Origin: Stigmatella erecta
GTDB lineage: Bacteria; Myxococcota; Myxococcia; Myxococcales; Myxococcaceae
DNA: 64,000 bases
Direction of reading: 5' to 3'
Assembly (NCBI RefSeq): GCF_900111745.1
Contig: NZ_FOIJ01000001.1
Coordinates: 496,001-560,000 of the forward strand
The notes below the pieces were generated by a model. The model did not search any database. It worked only from the letters and a program-made list of their open reading frames with translations, and had not been told where the DNA came from. Of the stretch, positions 42,725 to 51,505 are shown piece after piece (position 1 is the stretch's first letter; the number at the start of each line of letters is the position of its first letter). Made by a program: the position numbers and the translations under genes.

Positions 42725-45337
42725 CTACTTCAGGTCGAGGTAGTCGACCGAGAAGATCCAGCCGTTCGCGTGGGTAACGCCCGCCAGGCACAGCGTGCCC
42801 GTGCCGCTGGCGGAGATGCCGGTGGAGATGTCCGCCAGCGTGGGGCTGCTCCAGCCGCCCGTCGCCGTGGCCAGCTTGAGCGTGCCGATGACGGTGCCGT
42901 TGAACTTCAGCTGCGCCTCGCCGTTGTTGTAGGGCGCGCCCACGTGCGCCGTGGCCGAGGTGCGGCCCGTCAGGGTGACGTTGCTCCAGCAGATGGTGTC
43001 GTTGCCCTCGAAGGCAACCACCTTGCCACCGCTGTCACCGCCCGCTTCGGCGAAGCAGCCGGTCAGCGTGGCGCTCTCCGCCTCCAGGCGCGTGGCCGAG
43101 GGCGTGGACGGGGTGCACTGGCCGGAGGTGTTGCACGTGGTGCCCGAGCCGCAGGTGCCGCAGGTGCCGCCGCAGCCGTTGCTGCCGCACACCTTGCCGG
43201 AGCACTGCGGGGTGCAGGTGTTGGGGGTGCACTGGCCGGACGCGTTGCAGGTGTTGCCCGTGGAGCAGGTACCGCAGGTGCCGCCGCAGCCGTCGCTGCC
43301 ACACGTCTTGCCGGAGCAGGACGGGGTGCAGGTGCCGGAGGAGGCGGTGCACTGGCCCCAGCTGCCGCAGGTGGTGCCCGAGCGGCACGAGCCGCACACG
43401 CCGCCGCACCCGTCGCTGCCGCACGTCTTGCCCGTGCACTCGGGCTGGCAGGCGTTGGTGGTGGCGCCCAGGTACATGTCATCCACCCAGATCTGCGAGC
43501 CGTTGAAGGCCGCGTTGCCCCCCGCGGTGATCTCGAACTTGTAGATGCCCGTGGCCTGCGGGGTGAAGTTCGGGCCGGTGCACGTCGTCCAACCGGTGCC
43601 CACGTTGCAGTTGAAGGTGGTGATGACGCCGTAGGGCGCCGCCGGCTGAGCGATCTTGATGGGCAGGGTGCGGGCCACGCTCGACTTCACGTCCACCTTC
43701 CACTTGTAGGTGGTGCCCGCGTTGAGCTGGAAGCCCTCCTGGCGGATCTGCACGCTGTGCGGCTGCCAGCCGCTGTTGTCGATGCGCACCCACTGCACGT
43801 AGCCGCGCGAGCCGCCCTCGTTGTTGATGTCGGTGAGGCCCTGGCCGCCGTCGAAGAACAGGTCGCTGCGGTGGTAGGTGTAGTCCTCGTTGAAGCCGCA
43901 GTTGCGGATGATGTTGTCAGCCGTGCCGTTGCCATCGCTGTCCTGGCAGGCGGCGCGGGCGGCCTGCGGGTAGCCGGAGTTGCGGTGGAACCAACGCACG
44001 TAGTCCACCTCGAGCTTGGCCTTGTCGCCGTGGGCCGCCCAGTCGATGTTGATGCACGAGCTGGGGGTCTCCTGGCACTTGCCACCCGAGCACGCGGCGC
44101 CGTTGGCGCACTGCGCGCTGGAGGTGCAGCTGCGGCCGGACCAGCCCAGGCACCCGAGCTCACCGCCCACCGCGTTGTTCAGGATGAGGTACATCGGCTG
44201 CTGGAACTCGGTGGAGCTGTCGCCGTTGGTGAAGGTGCCCACGGGCGTGCCGCCGTTGTACGGCATGTTGTCGATGTAGATCTTGAAGCCCTTCTCGTCC
44301 CAGAGGAAACCCCAGGTGTGCCACTGGTGGTAGTCGATGGTCTTGCCCGGCCACTGGGCACGCGCACCGCCCACGTCCCCGTCGCACTTGGCATCGCCAC
44401 CGTTGGGCCAGTCGCTGCACGCGTTGGCCTGCCAGCCACCGGGGGCCGCCGCCATCTCGCCCGACTCGGGAATCTCACGCCACAGGGCGTTGAAGCCCAT
44501 GGCCTCGTTGGAGGGGTAGAGCGCCTTGTTCTCCTTGATCTGCGTGTACTCCATGATGTCGATCTCGCCGTTCATCGGCCAGCCGACGCTGTCGTCGCGC
44601 GTGCCGTTGGCGATGGCGCCGTTGGCGCCGAGCAGCCAGATGGCCGGCCACATGCCGCTCGGCGGCGTGGCCCCGGCGGGCAGCTCCGCGAAGGGCATGC
44701 GCGCGCGGAACTCGATGTAGCCGTAGCGGAACTCGACCTTCTCGTCGCTCTTGATGCGGCCCGAGGTGTACTGCTGGCCGTTCGCGGGGAAGTTGGAGAT
44801 GCCGTCCGCGGGCGCGCACTCCTCATGGTCGAACACGCCGTTGCGGTTCTGGTCGTAGACGCAGTAGCCGGTGGCGGCACAGGTGCCGTTGGTGCCGCAC
44901 TGGCTGGTGGCGGTACATTGCTGCCACACCACGCAGTCCAGCGGCTCCTTGCGGGCAAGCAGCGTCAGCTTGCCGTTCTCCACACAGTAGTTCCAGTTGT
45001 TGGGATGGGTGACACATTCCCGGTTCGTATAGGCCTGCTGCTCGTAGTTGACGCCCAGGTTCTCCTTGCGCCAGTTGGCGCTGTTGAGCAGGGACTTGGG
45101 CTGGCCCTTGTTCAGGTCGCCACCGAAGTCATCCTCCCACGTGAGGGTAAAGGGCTGACCAGCAATGGAGAGCGTCCGAGAGCCATAGGACTCGAGCGGT
45201 GCCTCGCTCTGGAGCACCTCGGTGGCTTCCGGGGCCGCAGCCTCCTCCACCACGCAGCTCACTCCGCCCAGGCCCACTGCCCAAACGCTGCTTCCCAAAA
45301 CCAGCCGCTTCCAGGCGGCGCTCCAGCCAGGTTTCAT
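42725..45337 (-). CDS. GH16 endo-beta-1,3-glucanase (laminarinase-like) with accessory domains
   Basis: This 870-residue secreted enzyme starts at ATG 45337. The signal region ends in GVSCVVEE, an imperfect lipobox, so it may be a lipoprotein or simply secreted. The GH16 domain covers about 60-450; its active-site motif EIDIME gives the nucleophile E258, D260 and acid/base E263. A Cys-rich insert (QCTATSQCGTNGTC) interrupts it near residue 145. A CBM4/9-like domain follows (about 470-640), then three repeats of the type CSGKTCGSDGCGGTCGTC (640-760) and a C-terminal CBM6-like domain (LEAESATLTGCFAE onward). It should cut internal bonds of laminarin or fungal beta-1,3-glucan. It lies 134 bases upstream of the GH3 gene, likely one unit. 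Confidence 0.9.
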   Translation of the reverse strand: MKPGWSAAWKRLVLGSSVWAVGLGGVSCVVEEAAAPEATEVLQSEAPLESYGSRTLSIAGQPFTLTWEDDFGGDLNKGQPKSLLNSANWRKENLGVNYEQQAYTNRECVTHPNNWNYCVENGKLTLLARKEPLDCVVWQQCTATSQCGTNGTCAATGYCVYDQNRNGVFDHEECAPADGISNFPANGQQYTSGRIKSDEKVEFRYGYIEFRARMPFAELPAGATPPSGMWPAIWLLGANGAIANGTRDDSVGWPMNGEIDIMEYTQIKENKALYPSNEAMGFNALWREIPESGEMAAAPGGWQANACSDWPNGGDAKCDGDVGGARAQWPGKTIDYHQWHTWGFLWDEKGFKIYIDNMPYNGGTPVGTFTNGDSSTEFQQPMYLILNNAVGGELGCLGWSGRSCTSSAQCANGAACSGGKCQETPSSCINIDWAAHGDKAKLEVDYVRWFHRNSGYPQAARAACQDSDGNGTADNIIRNCGFNEDYTYHRSDLFFDGGQGLTDINNEGGSRGYVQWVRIDNSGWQPHSVQIRQEGFQLNAGTTYKWKVDVKSSVARTLPIKIAQPAAPYGVITTFNCNVGTGWTTCTGPNFTPQATGIYKFEITAGGNAAFNGSQIWVDDMYLGATTNACQPECTGKTCGSDGCGGVCGSCRSGTTCGSWGQCTASSGTCTPSCSGKTCGSDGCGGTCGTCSTGNTCNASGQCTPNTCTPQCSGKVCGSNGCGGTCGTCGSGTTCNTSGQCTPSTPSATRLEAESATLTGCFAEAGGDSGGKVVAFEGNDTICWSNVTLTGRTSATAHVGAPYNNGEAQLKFNGTVIGTLKLATATGGWSSPTLADISTGISASGTGTLCLAGVTHANGWIFSVDYLDLK
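43070..43450 (-). repeat. Three Cys-rich repeats within the GH16 protein
   Basis: Three tandem modules of about 40 residues share the plan C-x3-C-x2-K-x-CGSDGCGG-x-CG-x-C followed by GTTC...GQC. They form a linker or binding stalk between the CBM4/9-like and CBM6-like regions. The DNA copies are similar but not identical. Confidence 0.8.
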
Positions 45338-45789
45338 AATCTCAGACTCTTTTCTTGAAGGTCGGGAAAGGGGAACCAGTCCGTAAGACCCGATAAAAAA
45401 GTTTATATCACTCTCCAGTTCCGGGAAATGTGAATCAACTGACGCGTTGCAGCACCGGAGGGCAGCCCGATACAAACATTCACATTGCCTTGCCGTGACT
45501 TGCCGCGTCATTGTCTACAGCGTGGCTCCAGGAGGTGCGCCTTGACGCACTCTGAGTGAATTTCCCCTCAGAAATGACGCAATAGGCCACGCACTCCGAG
45601 TCCACGTTGGTGTTTCACTCTTCGCGGCCGTGGAGCCCGAAGACAATCGAAACGTTTTCATTCACAGACACCCAATCCGTCGGCCCGCGCACAATCGGCG
45701 AGGCAGGGCAGGTTTAAGAGGTCTGTGAACACGAGAAGGGGGGCTAGGGTCCTGCGCCCCCGGGAGCCTCCGGGGACTGGAGCCATGGC
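45338..45789. promoter_or_regulatory. Long non-coding upstream region of the glucanase operon
   Basis: These 452 bases separate the divergent GH16 gene and the gene at 45790. I see no supported gene in them. They are richer in A/T than the surroundings, notably CGATAAAAAAGTTTATATCA around 45391-45410, which would place a TATAAA-like -10 element on the minus strand about 60 bases before the GH16 start. The length and composition suggest a regulated promoter for the glucanase genes, but no operator could be assigned. Confidence 0.4.
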
Positions 45790-46242
45790 ATGGACCCGCA
45801 GGCGCTGTCCGATACGGAGTTCCTGGCGGCGGTGGAGTCCGCGGCGTACCCGGGGGACCGGTTCGGCCACCGGGAGCACTTGCGGCTGGGGTGGCTGTGC
45901 CTGAAGGCGCTGGGCTTCGAGGCGGGGCTGGAGCGCATCCGGGGGCTGGTGCGCCACTACGCCATGGCGCTCGGGGCGGCGGAGAAGTTCCACGAGACGA
46001 TGACGCGGGCCTGGGCCGAGCGCATGCAGGTGGCGCTCGAAGAGACACCGGCGTGCGGCGCGTTCGAGGCCTTCCTCACCGCGCACCCGGAGCTGCTGGA
46101 CTCGAAGCTGCTGGGGCGCCACTACCGGAAGGAGACGCTGGATTCGGCGCGGGCCCGGGCGGGCTGGGTTCCCCCGGATTTGGAGCCCATGCCCCGCCGG
46201 GCGGAGCCCCAGGCCCCGGCCGGAAAAAGGCCAGGGACTTGA
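45790..46242 (+). CDS. Hypothetical protein
   Basis: This 150-residue soluble protein starts at ATG 45790. It contains FLAAVESAAYPGDRFGHREH, LRLGWLCLKALGFEAGLERI and KFHETMTRAWAERM, a helical pattern with conserved-looking His residues (GHREHLRL, FHETMT) that I have seen in uncharacterised proteins of about this size but cannot name. The C-terminus is Pro/Arg-rich and probably disordered. It lies 31 bases before the phosphoesterase gene on the same strand and may share its transcript. Confidence 0.6.
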   Translation: MDPQALSDTEFLAAVESAAYPGDRFGHREHLRLGWLCLKALGFEAGLERIRGLVRHYAMALGAAEKFHETMTRAWAERMQVALEETPACGAFEAFLTAHPELLDSKLLGRHYRKETLDSARARAGWVPPDLEPMPRRAEPQAPAGKRPGT

Positions 46243-46273
46243 GGTTGGCCCGGCACCATCTAGGCTGGAGGCC

Positions 46274-47095
46274 GTGACTTCCCGCCTCCTCAGGCTTCCG
46301 GATTCCGGCCGGCTCCTGGTCGCCACCGACATCCAGGGCAACCTGGGGGACTTTCAGCGCATGGTCACGCTGCTGGAGCGCTCGCCCGAGGACAGCATCC
46401 TCGTGTTCACCGGCGACATGGTGCACGGGCCGGACCCGCTCACCGAAGCGCACTGGCCGGACTACCTGGGCACCCCCTACAAGGACGAGTCCCCCCAGGT
46501 CATCCAGGCCTTCCTCCAGGCCCAGGCCCGCTTCCCGGGGCGCGTTCACTGCCTCATGGGCAACCACGAGCACGCCCACGTGGGGGGCCCGCGCACCGCG
46601 AAGTTCCACGCGGACGAGGCCCAGGTGCTGGAGGAGCGCATGAGCCCGGAGGAGGTGAAGACGCTTCGCCGCCTCATCCAGGAGCTGCCCCTGGTGGCCG
46701 CGGCCCCCAACGGCGTCGTCCTGCTGCACGCGGCGCCCTCGGCGCCCTTGAAGAGCCTGGCCCAGCTGGAGAACGTGAAGCTCGATGGCTACTTCGGCTG
46801 GGGCATCGAGGAGTTCTTCCGCGAGACGGTGCTGGGCCCCATGCTCTGGAGCCGCATGGCCACCGCGGAGCAGGCCCGCGCGTTCCTGGCCACGCTGGGC
46901 GGCCGCATCGCCATCTACGGCCACGACGTGGTGCGCGAGGGCTACGAGCGCATGGGCCTGGAGCAGCTGTGCGTCTCCACCAGCTTCGCGCTCCTGGACG
47001 AGCACAAGACGTACGTGCAGCTGGACCTGGGCACCGTCTACCCGGACGTCCAGATGCTGCGCGAGGGCATCGAGCTGCGGCGGCTGTACGGCTGA
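46274..47095 (+). CDS. Calcineurin-like metallophosphoesterase
   Basis: This 273-residue cytoplasmic protein starts at GTG 46274 with GGAGG upstream. It has the dimetal phosphoesterase motifs: DIQGN (block I, with Gln-Gly in place of the usual His), TGDMVHGPDP (block II), LMGNHEHAHVG (block III), LLHAAPS and a late YGHDVV. It is close in plan to PrpE/diadenosine-tetraphosphatase and PP2A-like bacterial Ser/Thr phosphatases. The missing block-I His could alter metal binding, although DxxGN variants exist. The substrate is unknown. Confidence 0.83.
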   Translation: MTSRLLRLPDSGRLLVATDIQGNLGDFQRMVTLLERSPEDSILVFTGDMVHGPDPLTEAHWPDYLGTPYKDESPQVIQAFLQAQARFPGRVHCLMGNHEHAHVGGPRTAKFHADEAQVLEERMSPEEVKTLRRLIQELPLVAAAPNGVVLLHAAPSAPLKSLAQLENVKLDGYFGWGIEEFFRETVLGPMLWSRMATAEQARAFLATLGGRIAIYGHDVVREGYERMGLEQLCVSTSFALLDEHKTYVQLDLGTVYPDVQMLREGIELRRLYG

Positions 47096-47117
47096 GCGGG
47101 CCCCCCGGGGGGCCCGC
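47096..47117. terminator. GC-rich palindrome between convergent genes
   Basis: An 11-bp perfectly symmetric arm pair (GCGGGCCCCCC / GGGGGGCCCGC) begins directly after the phosphoesterase stop and lies nine bases before the end of the convergent DUF4388 gene. It has no T-tract, so it would be a bidirectional, factor-aided terminator at best. Confidence 0.5.
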
Positions 47118-47125
47118 CCACAGGC

Positions 47126-48292
47126 TCAGACCTCCAGCGTGGGCAGGAAGCCATAGGGGTCCGTCTTGCGCTGCGGCCCCAGGTCATCCATCGGGGGGGC
47201 GATGCGCAGCAGCCCCATGGCCAGCAGCCGGTGCATGGACCGGGAGGCGGCCGCTTCCCCCATGGCCGCGGTCCGCAAGGCCTGGCGGATGGTGCCGGTG
47301 CCCCGGAGCTTGGAGTACAGGTACAAATCGTCCGCGGTGAGCGAGGCCGGCAGCGGGCGGGGCAGGGGCTCGAAGTGCAGCCGCCCGTCCAGCGCGAACA
47401 GCTCGTCACACGAGGCCAGCGTCAGGGAGACCTCCGCCGCGCGGTACAGCGCGTGCGCCTCCTGGACGGGGCCTCGCTCCAGCACCTGCGCGGCCACTTC
47501 CAGCGCATGCTCGTACTTGCCGATCTCCATGAACCGCCGGGCCACGGAGAGCATCTCCGGCACGTCCGCGGCCTCGCCGATCTGCGAGTGCCGGGCCTGG
47601 TGCGGCGAGATGGCCCCGCGCCGGTACAGGTGCAAGAGCCGCCGCGCCACGAAGATGCGCGGCTCGGCGCCCGAGGCGAGCAGCTCCGCCAGCGTGGCGC
47701 CGCCCTCCGCGCGGCTCAGCAGCGAGGACTCCTCGTCGGAGAAGCTGCCCAGCGCGTACTCGTGGAAGACGCGGAAGGTGGTGTCCATGCCGGTGAAGAT
47801 CTCCCGGAACACCTTCCACTCGCGCAGCCGCTCCAGCGCGTCCCGGTGCAGGCTCGCGAGGGACAGCTTCAGCTCCACCGCCTGCTCCAGGGAGGGCATC
47901 TGCAGGGTGAACTCCACCTCGCCCGAGTCCCAGTTGTAGCAGTCGAAGAAGGCCTCGCGCGCCTTGTGCTCCAGCGCCTCCTGGAGCCGGGACAGCTCCA
48001 CGAACTGCTGGCGCACCAGGAACGCCCCGTAGGGCAGCCGCGCCAGCTCCGCCGCCTCGTACGCCAGCGCCGCCCGGGGCGCATCCAGGATGTCCAGGTC
48101 CACCAGCACCTGCGCCAGGTGCTCGGCGGGCACGTTGGAGCTCTCGCCCACCACGTAGCCGTCGCGGAAGAGGAAATACCGGGCCACCGCGCCACGCTCC
48201 ACGCGCAGGGTGCCTTCGACCTTCCGAGCCAGGAGGGCCGGCACCGTGACGTCCATCGGGTAGTGGCTCAAGCTCCCCTTGAAGTGCTCCAT
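47126..48292 (-). CDS. DUF4388 (PatA-like) domain protein
   Basis: This 388-residue cytoplasmic protein starts at ATG 48292. Its N-terminus, FKGSLSHYPMDVTVPALLAR, then KVEGTLRVERGAVARYFLFR and DGYVVGESSNVPAEHLAQVL, is the DUF4388/PatA N-terminal domain, common in deltaproteobacterial signalling proteins. The middle and C-terminus (LLHLYRRGAISP, RRFMEIGKYEHALEVAAQVL) look like a TPR-type helical hairpin and a wind-up of small helices. No catalytic residue is evident. Such proteins are thought to act as adaptors in gliding motility and development, but nothing here proves that. Confidence 0.78.
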   Translation of the reverse strand: MEHFKGSLSHYPMDVTVPALLARKVEGTLRVERGAVARYFLFRDGYVVGESSNVPAEHLAQVLVDLDILDAPRAALAYEAAELARLPYGAFLVRQQFVELSRLQEALEHKAREAFFDCYNWDSGEVEFTLQMPSLEQAVELKLSLASLHRDALERLREWKVFREIFTGMDTTFRVFHEYALGSFSDEESSLLSRAEGGATLAELLASGAEPRIFVARRLLHLYRRGAISPHQARHSQIGEAADVPEMLSVARRFMEIGKYEHALEVAAQVLERGPVQEAHALYRAAEVSLTLASCDELFALDGRLHFEPLPRPLPASLTADDLYLYSKLRGTGTIRQALRTAAMGEAAASRSMHRLLAMGLLRIAPPMDDLGPQRKTDPYGFLPTLEV

Positions 48293-48424
48293 TCGACCTC
48301 TCTCCCGGGCGGGCGGCAGCCTGCTCGCGACACAGGTGAGATTAACGTTCCCCCTGCCGCTTCACAACCCACTGAAATTTCAGCCTTTTTATGCAGTGGA
48401 CACAAAGATCCAGTGAGGGGTGGT

Positions 48425-48480
48425 CCCCGCGTTGATTGACGAACGCGGGGTGTTCCCCGAAGCACCGGGAGTCCGGGGGA
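48425..48480 (+). promoter_or_regulatory. Paired hairpins in the trpS leader
   Basis: CCCCGCGTT (48425-48433) and AACGCGGGG (48442-48450) form a 9-bp perfect stem with an eight-base loop. A second, weaker stem pairs TTCCCCG at 48453-48459 with the G-rich stretch at 48473-48480. They lie 75-130 bases before the trpS start, so they could control trpS expression at RNA level. No T-box consensus or U-tract is seen. Confidence 0.35.
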
Positions 48481-48554
48481 AAAGGCGGTTGCAGTGTGGG
48501 CTTCGGGTGTGCGAACGAGGGCGCCTCCCTTTTCCCGAAGCGGGCGGTTCACCC

Positions 48555-49568
48555 ATGCGGATTCTCTCCGGCGTTCAATCCTCGGGACGGCTGCACATCG
48601 GCAACTACTACGGCGCCATCCGGCAGTTCATCCAGCTGCAGGGCGAGGGCGAGGCGCTCTACTTCATCGCCGACCTGCACGCGCTCACCACGGTGAGGGA
48701 TCCGGCCAAGGCGCGGGAATTCACCCGCGAGGCGGCGCTCGCGTACCTGTCGCTGGGGTTGGACCCCAGCCGGGCCATCCTCTTCCGGCAGAGCGATGTG
48801 CGCGAGGTGACGGAGCTGTACTGGATTCTGGGCACCGTGGTGCCGCACGCCAACCTGGAGCGGGCCCACAGCTACAAGGACAAGACGGCCAAGGGCATCA
48901 GCGCGGACTTCGGCCTCTTCGCCTACCCGGTGCTGATGGCCGCCGACATCCTGCTGTACAGCGCGGACGCGGTGCCCGTGGGCAAGGACCAGGTGCAGCA
49001 CATCGAGTTCGCGCGCGACTGGGCGGTGAAGTTCAACCTCACCTACGTGCCGGGGTACGATCCCGCCGACCCCGAGGGCAAGGAGAAGGGCCACGCGCCC
49101 GGCATCCTCAAGCTGCCCGAGGCCCGGCTCCAGGAGAACACCGCCACGGTGATGGGCGTCGACGGGCAGAAGATGTCCAAGTCCTACAACAACACCATCG
49201 ATCTGTTCGGGGACGAGAAGGAGATCAAGAAGCGCTTCATGGGCATCAAGTCCGACTCCACCCCGGTGGAGGCCCCCAAGCCCACCGAGGGCAACGCCAT
49301 CTACGACTTGATGAAGGTGATGCTGCCGCCCTCCGAGTTCGCCGCGGCGGATGCCACCTGGCGCGCCGGCGGCAAGGGCTATGGGGAGTACAAGAAGCTG
49401 CTCCTGGAGGCCTTCCACGCCACCTTCGGCCCCGCGCGCCAGCGCCGCGAGGAGCTGCTCAAGGACCCGGCCGAGCTGGAGCGCATCCTCCAGGATGGCG
49501 CCCGGCGGGCCCGCGACAAGGCCGCCCCCCTGATGGACCAGGTCCGCCGCGCGGTGGGTATCTCCTGA
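48555..49568 (+). CDS. trpS: Tryptophanyl-tRNA synthetase
   Basis: This 337-residue class I synthetase charges tRNA-Trp. It starts at ATG 48555 with the short N-terminus MRILSGVQSSGRLHIGNYYG, including the HIGH-type motif HIGN (residues 14-17). KMSKS lies near residues 205-210 (GQKMSKSYNN). The insert with VPGYDPADPEGKEKGHAPG is longer than in E. coli TrpS but common in one subgroup. Length and motifs are normal and all catalytic features are present. It has a 260-base leader containing hairpins. Confidence 0.96.
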   Translation: MRILSGVQSSGRLHIGNYYGAIRQFIQLQGEGEALYFIADLHALTTVRDPAKAREFTREAALAYLSLGLDPSRAILFRQSDVREVTELYWILGTVVPHANLERAHSYKDKTAKGISADFGLFAYPVLMAADILLYSADAVPVGKDQVQHIEFARDWAVKFNLTYVPGYDPADPEGKEKGHAPGILKLPEARLQENTATVMGVDGQKMSKSYNNTIDLFGDEKEIKKRFMGIKSDSTPVEAPKPTEGNAIYDLMKVMLPPSEFAAADATWRAGGKGYGEYKKLLLEAFHATFGPARQRREELLKDPAELERILQDGARRARDKAAPLMDQVRRAVGIS

Positions 49569-49655
49569 GGTTGGCTGCCGGCGGGCGGTGGAAAGTTTGA
49601 CCCCTCGGGAGGCCACTGCTAAGGGGTTCAGTCCGATGTTCCCCAAGGATGACCG

Positions 49656-50510
49656 GTGACCGATGAGCGCCGGGAGCCGCCCGAAGAGGGCTCCGGCGAC
49701 ACCGAGGTGCCCCGCTCGCCCGGGGACGCCTTCCGGATTGCCCTGCCCAATTTCGAGGGTCCGCTGGACCTGCTGCTCCACCTCATCCGGGAGCACCGCC
49801 TCGACATCTTCGACATCCCCATCGCGCTGATTGTCGAGAAGTACCTAGAATACCTGGAGCGGATGCGGGAGCTGAACCTGGACATCGCCGGGGAGTTCCT
49901 GGTGATGGCCTCCACCCTGGCGCACCTCAAGAGCCGCATGCTCCTGCCGCGCCAGGAGGCCGCCCCCCTGGAGGCCTCCGAGGCGGCCGTGGAGGAGGCG
50001 AACGATCCGCGCGCCGAGTTGGTGCGCCGGTTGTTGGAGTACCAAAAATACAAGGACGCGGCGGAGCAGCTCGCCCGGCAGGACCTGCTGGGCCGGGACG
50101 TGTACACGCGCAACGTGCCGGTGGAGGCGGTGCCCATCCCCGAGGAGGAGGTGGGGCTGCAGGAGTTCTCGGTCCTCAAGCTCATCGAGGCGCTGGACCG
50201 GGTGCTCGAACGGCTGGTCCCCAAGGTGCAGCACGAGGTGGTGCTGGAGCGGGTGAGCCTCTCGGACGCGCTCCTGAAGGTGGCCGAGCGGGTGCGCGCC
50301 GAGGGGCAGGTGGTGTTCCTGAGCCTGTTCACCGAGGCCAGCACGCGGCAGGAAGTCGTTGTGACGTTCCTCGCGATCCTGGAGATGGTAAAGCGGCGCC
50401 TCATCCGCGTGGTTCAAGAGGAACCGTTGAAGGACATCATCCTGACCGCCAACGGTGACGCCCTGGAGCGTCTGGTCCCCACGGAGGTGGACGAGAGTGA
50501 CTACCGGTAG
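49656..50510 (+). CDS. scpA: Segregation and condensation protein A
   Basis: This 284-residue kleisin bridges the SMC dimer and recruits ScpB for chromosome condensation. It starts at GTG 49656 with AAGGA upstream. The conserved N-terminal SMC-neck-binding region is FEGPLDLLLHLIREHRLDIF, followed by FLVMASTLAHLKSRMLLP. The C-terminal winged helix, with VVVTFLAILEMVKRRLIRV, binds the SMC head. The end overlaps scpB by 14 bases, so both are translated together. Confidence 0.95.
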   Translation: MTDERREPPEEGSGDTEVPRSPGDAFRIALPNFEGPLDLLLHLIREHRLDIFDIPIALIVEKYLEYLERMRELNLDIAGEFLVMASTLAHLKSRMLLPRQEAAPLEASEAAVEEANDPRAELVRRLLEYQKYKDAAEQLARQDLLGRDVYTRNVPVEAVPIPEEEVGLQEFSVLKLIEALDRVLERLVPKVQHEVVLERVSLSDALLKVAERVRAEGQVVFLSLFTEASTRQEVVVTFLAILEMVKRRLIRVVQEEPLKDIILTANGDALERLVPTEVDESDYR

Positions 50511-51483
50511 GAAGACGGACAAGGGAACGCCTGCTGGCCCGCCCGCTGGGACGCCTGGGGGCCCGGGGCCCTTCTCCGAGGACGAGATCGCCTCCGTCAC
50601 CGGGCCCGGGGGCGAGAGCGACCTGGACGAGGTGGAGGCCATCGCCATCGAGGAGGACGCCGGGCCGGACCTGGAGACGTCCTTCGAGAAGCTCGTCCAG
50701 AAGAGCCGCCGGCTGTCCGAGGACCGCATCCGCACGGTGCTCCAGAGCGTGCTGTTCGTGGCCGACAAGCCGCTCACGGTGGACCAGCTCTTCGAGAGCA
50801 CCGGCATCGACCGGGAGCTCATCGCCAAGGCGCTCAACCAGATCTCCGGCATCCACCGGGACGGGGTGAACGGCATCGTCCTGCACGAGGTGGCCGACGG
50901 GTGGCAGTTCCGCACGGACCCGCATTCGGCGGAATACGTGCGGCGCTACCTGCGGGTGAAGCCGCAGCGGCTCACCCGGGCCGCCGTGGAGACGCTGGCC
51001 ATCATCGCCTACCGGCAGCCCGTCACCCGGCCCGAGGTGGAAGACATCCGGGGCGTGGATTGCGGAGCGGTCATCAAGGCGTTGATGGACCGGAAGCTGG
51101 TAAAGATTCTCGGGAAGAAGGAAGAGGTGGGACGGCCCATCCTCTATGGCACCACGCGCGAATTCCTGGAGTTCTTCGCGCTCAAGGACCTGGCCTCCCT
51201 GCCCACGCTCCGGGAATTCCACGAGCTGACGCAGGAGCACCGGGAAATCGTCGAGAAGGAAGCCGCGCCGGTGCCCGGGGCCGCCGGCACGGTGGAAGCC
51301 CTGTCGGACCCAGGCTTTCAGAAGCGCCTGGACAAGAACGCAGCGGCGTCAGAGGCCGCGCTGGACAAGCTGGAAGAGGCCATCGCGGCCGCCGAGAAGA
51401 CGCAGAAGGCCACCAGCGGCCTGTTGACGAACACGCCCCCGGCACCTCCCGAAGCGGGGAGCCCGGGGCCCAAGCCCGAATAA
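50497..51483 (+). CDS. scpB: Segregation and condensation protein B
   Basis: This 328-residue protein partners ScpA in the SMC-ScpAB condensin. GTG 50497 lies inside the end of scpA. A 70-residue acidic N-terminal extension (EDEIASVTGPGGESDLDEVE) precedes the two winged-helix domains: IRTVLQSVLFVADKPLTVDQ, and AVETLAIIAYRQPVTRPEVE with IKALMDRKLVKILGKKEEVG. A C-terminal Ala/Pro-rich extension (residues 265-328) is not conserved. The next gene, rluB, is 22 bases away, the usual scpA-scpB-rluB order. Confidence 0.94.
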   Translation: MTTGRKTDKGTPAGPPAGTPGGPGPFSEDEIASVTGPGGESDLDEVEAIAIEEDAGPDLETSFEKLVQKSRRLSEDRIRTVLQSVLFVADKPLTVDQLFESTGIDRELIAKALNQISGIHRDGVNGIVLHEVADGWQFRTDPHSAEYVRRYLRVKPQRLTRAAVETLAIIAYRQPVTRPEVEDIRGVDCGAVIKALMDRKLVKILGKKEEVGRPILYGTTREFLEFFALKDLASLPTLREFHELTQEHREIVEKEAAPVPGAAGTVEALSDPGFQKRLDKNAAASEAALDKLEEAIAAAEKTQKATSGLLTNTPPAPPEAGSPGPKPE

Positions 51484-51505
51484 CGGGCACGAAGGCATCA
51501 CGAGA

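Noticed and set aside
38211-42743. A 1510-codon open frame on the plus strand opposite the GH3 gene, plus similar long frames opposite the RND pump, mutS and other genes
   Set aside because: High third-position GC removes stops in antisense frames. The encoded sequences are rich in Arg, Gly, His and Ala and show no domains, while the opposite strand has clear enzyme motifs.
45391-45410. A complete -35/-10 promoter for the GH16 gene
   Set aside because: Only a TATAAA-like -10 element is seen; possible -35 elements have spacing of 14 or 21 and more bases, outside the normal range.
46274-47095. Inactive phosphoesterase because block I lacks His
   Set aside because: Other metal-binding blocks (GDMVHG, GNHEH, GHD) are intact and DxxGN variants occur in the superfamily, so inactivity is not supported.
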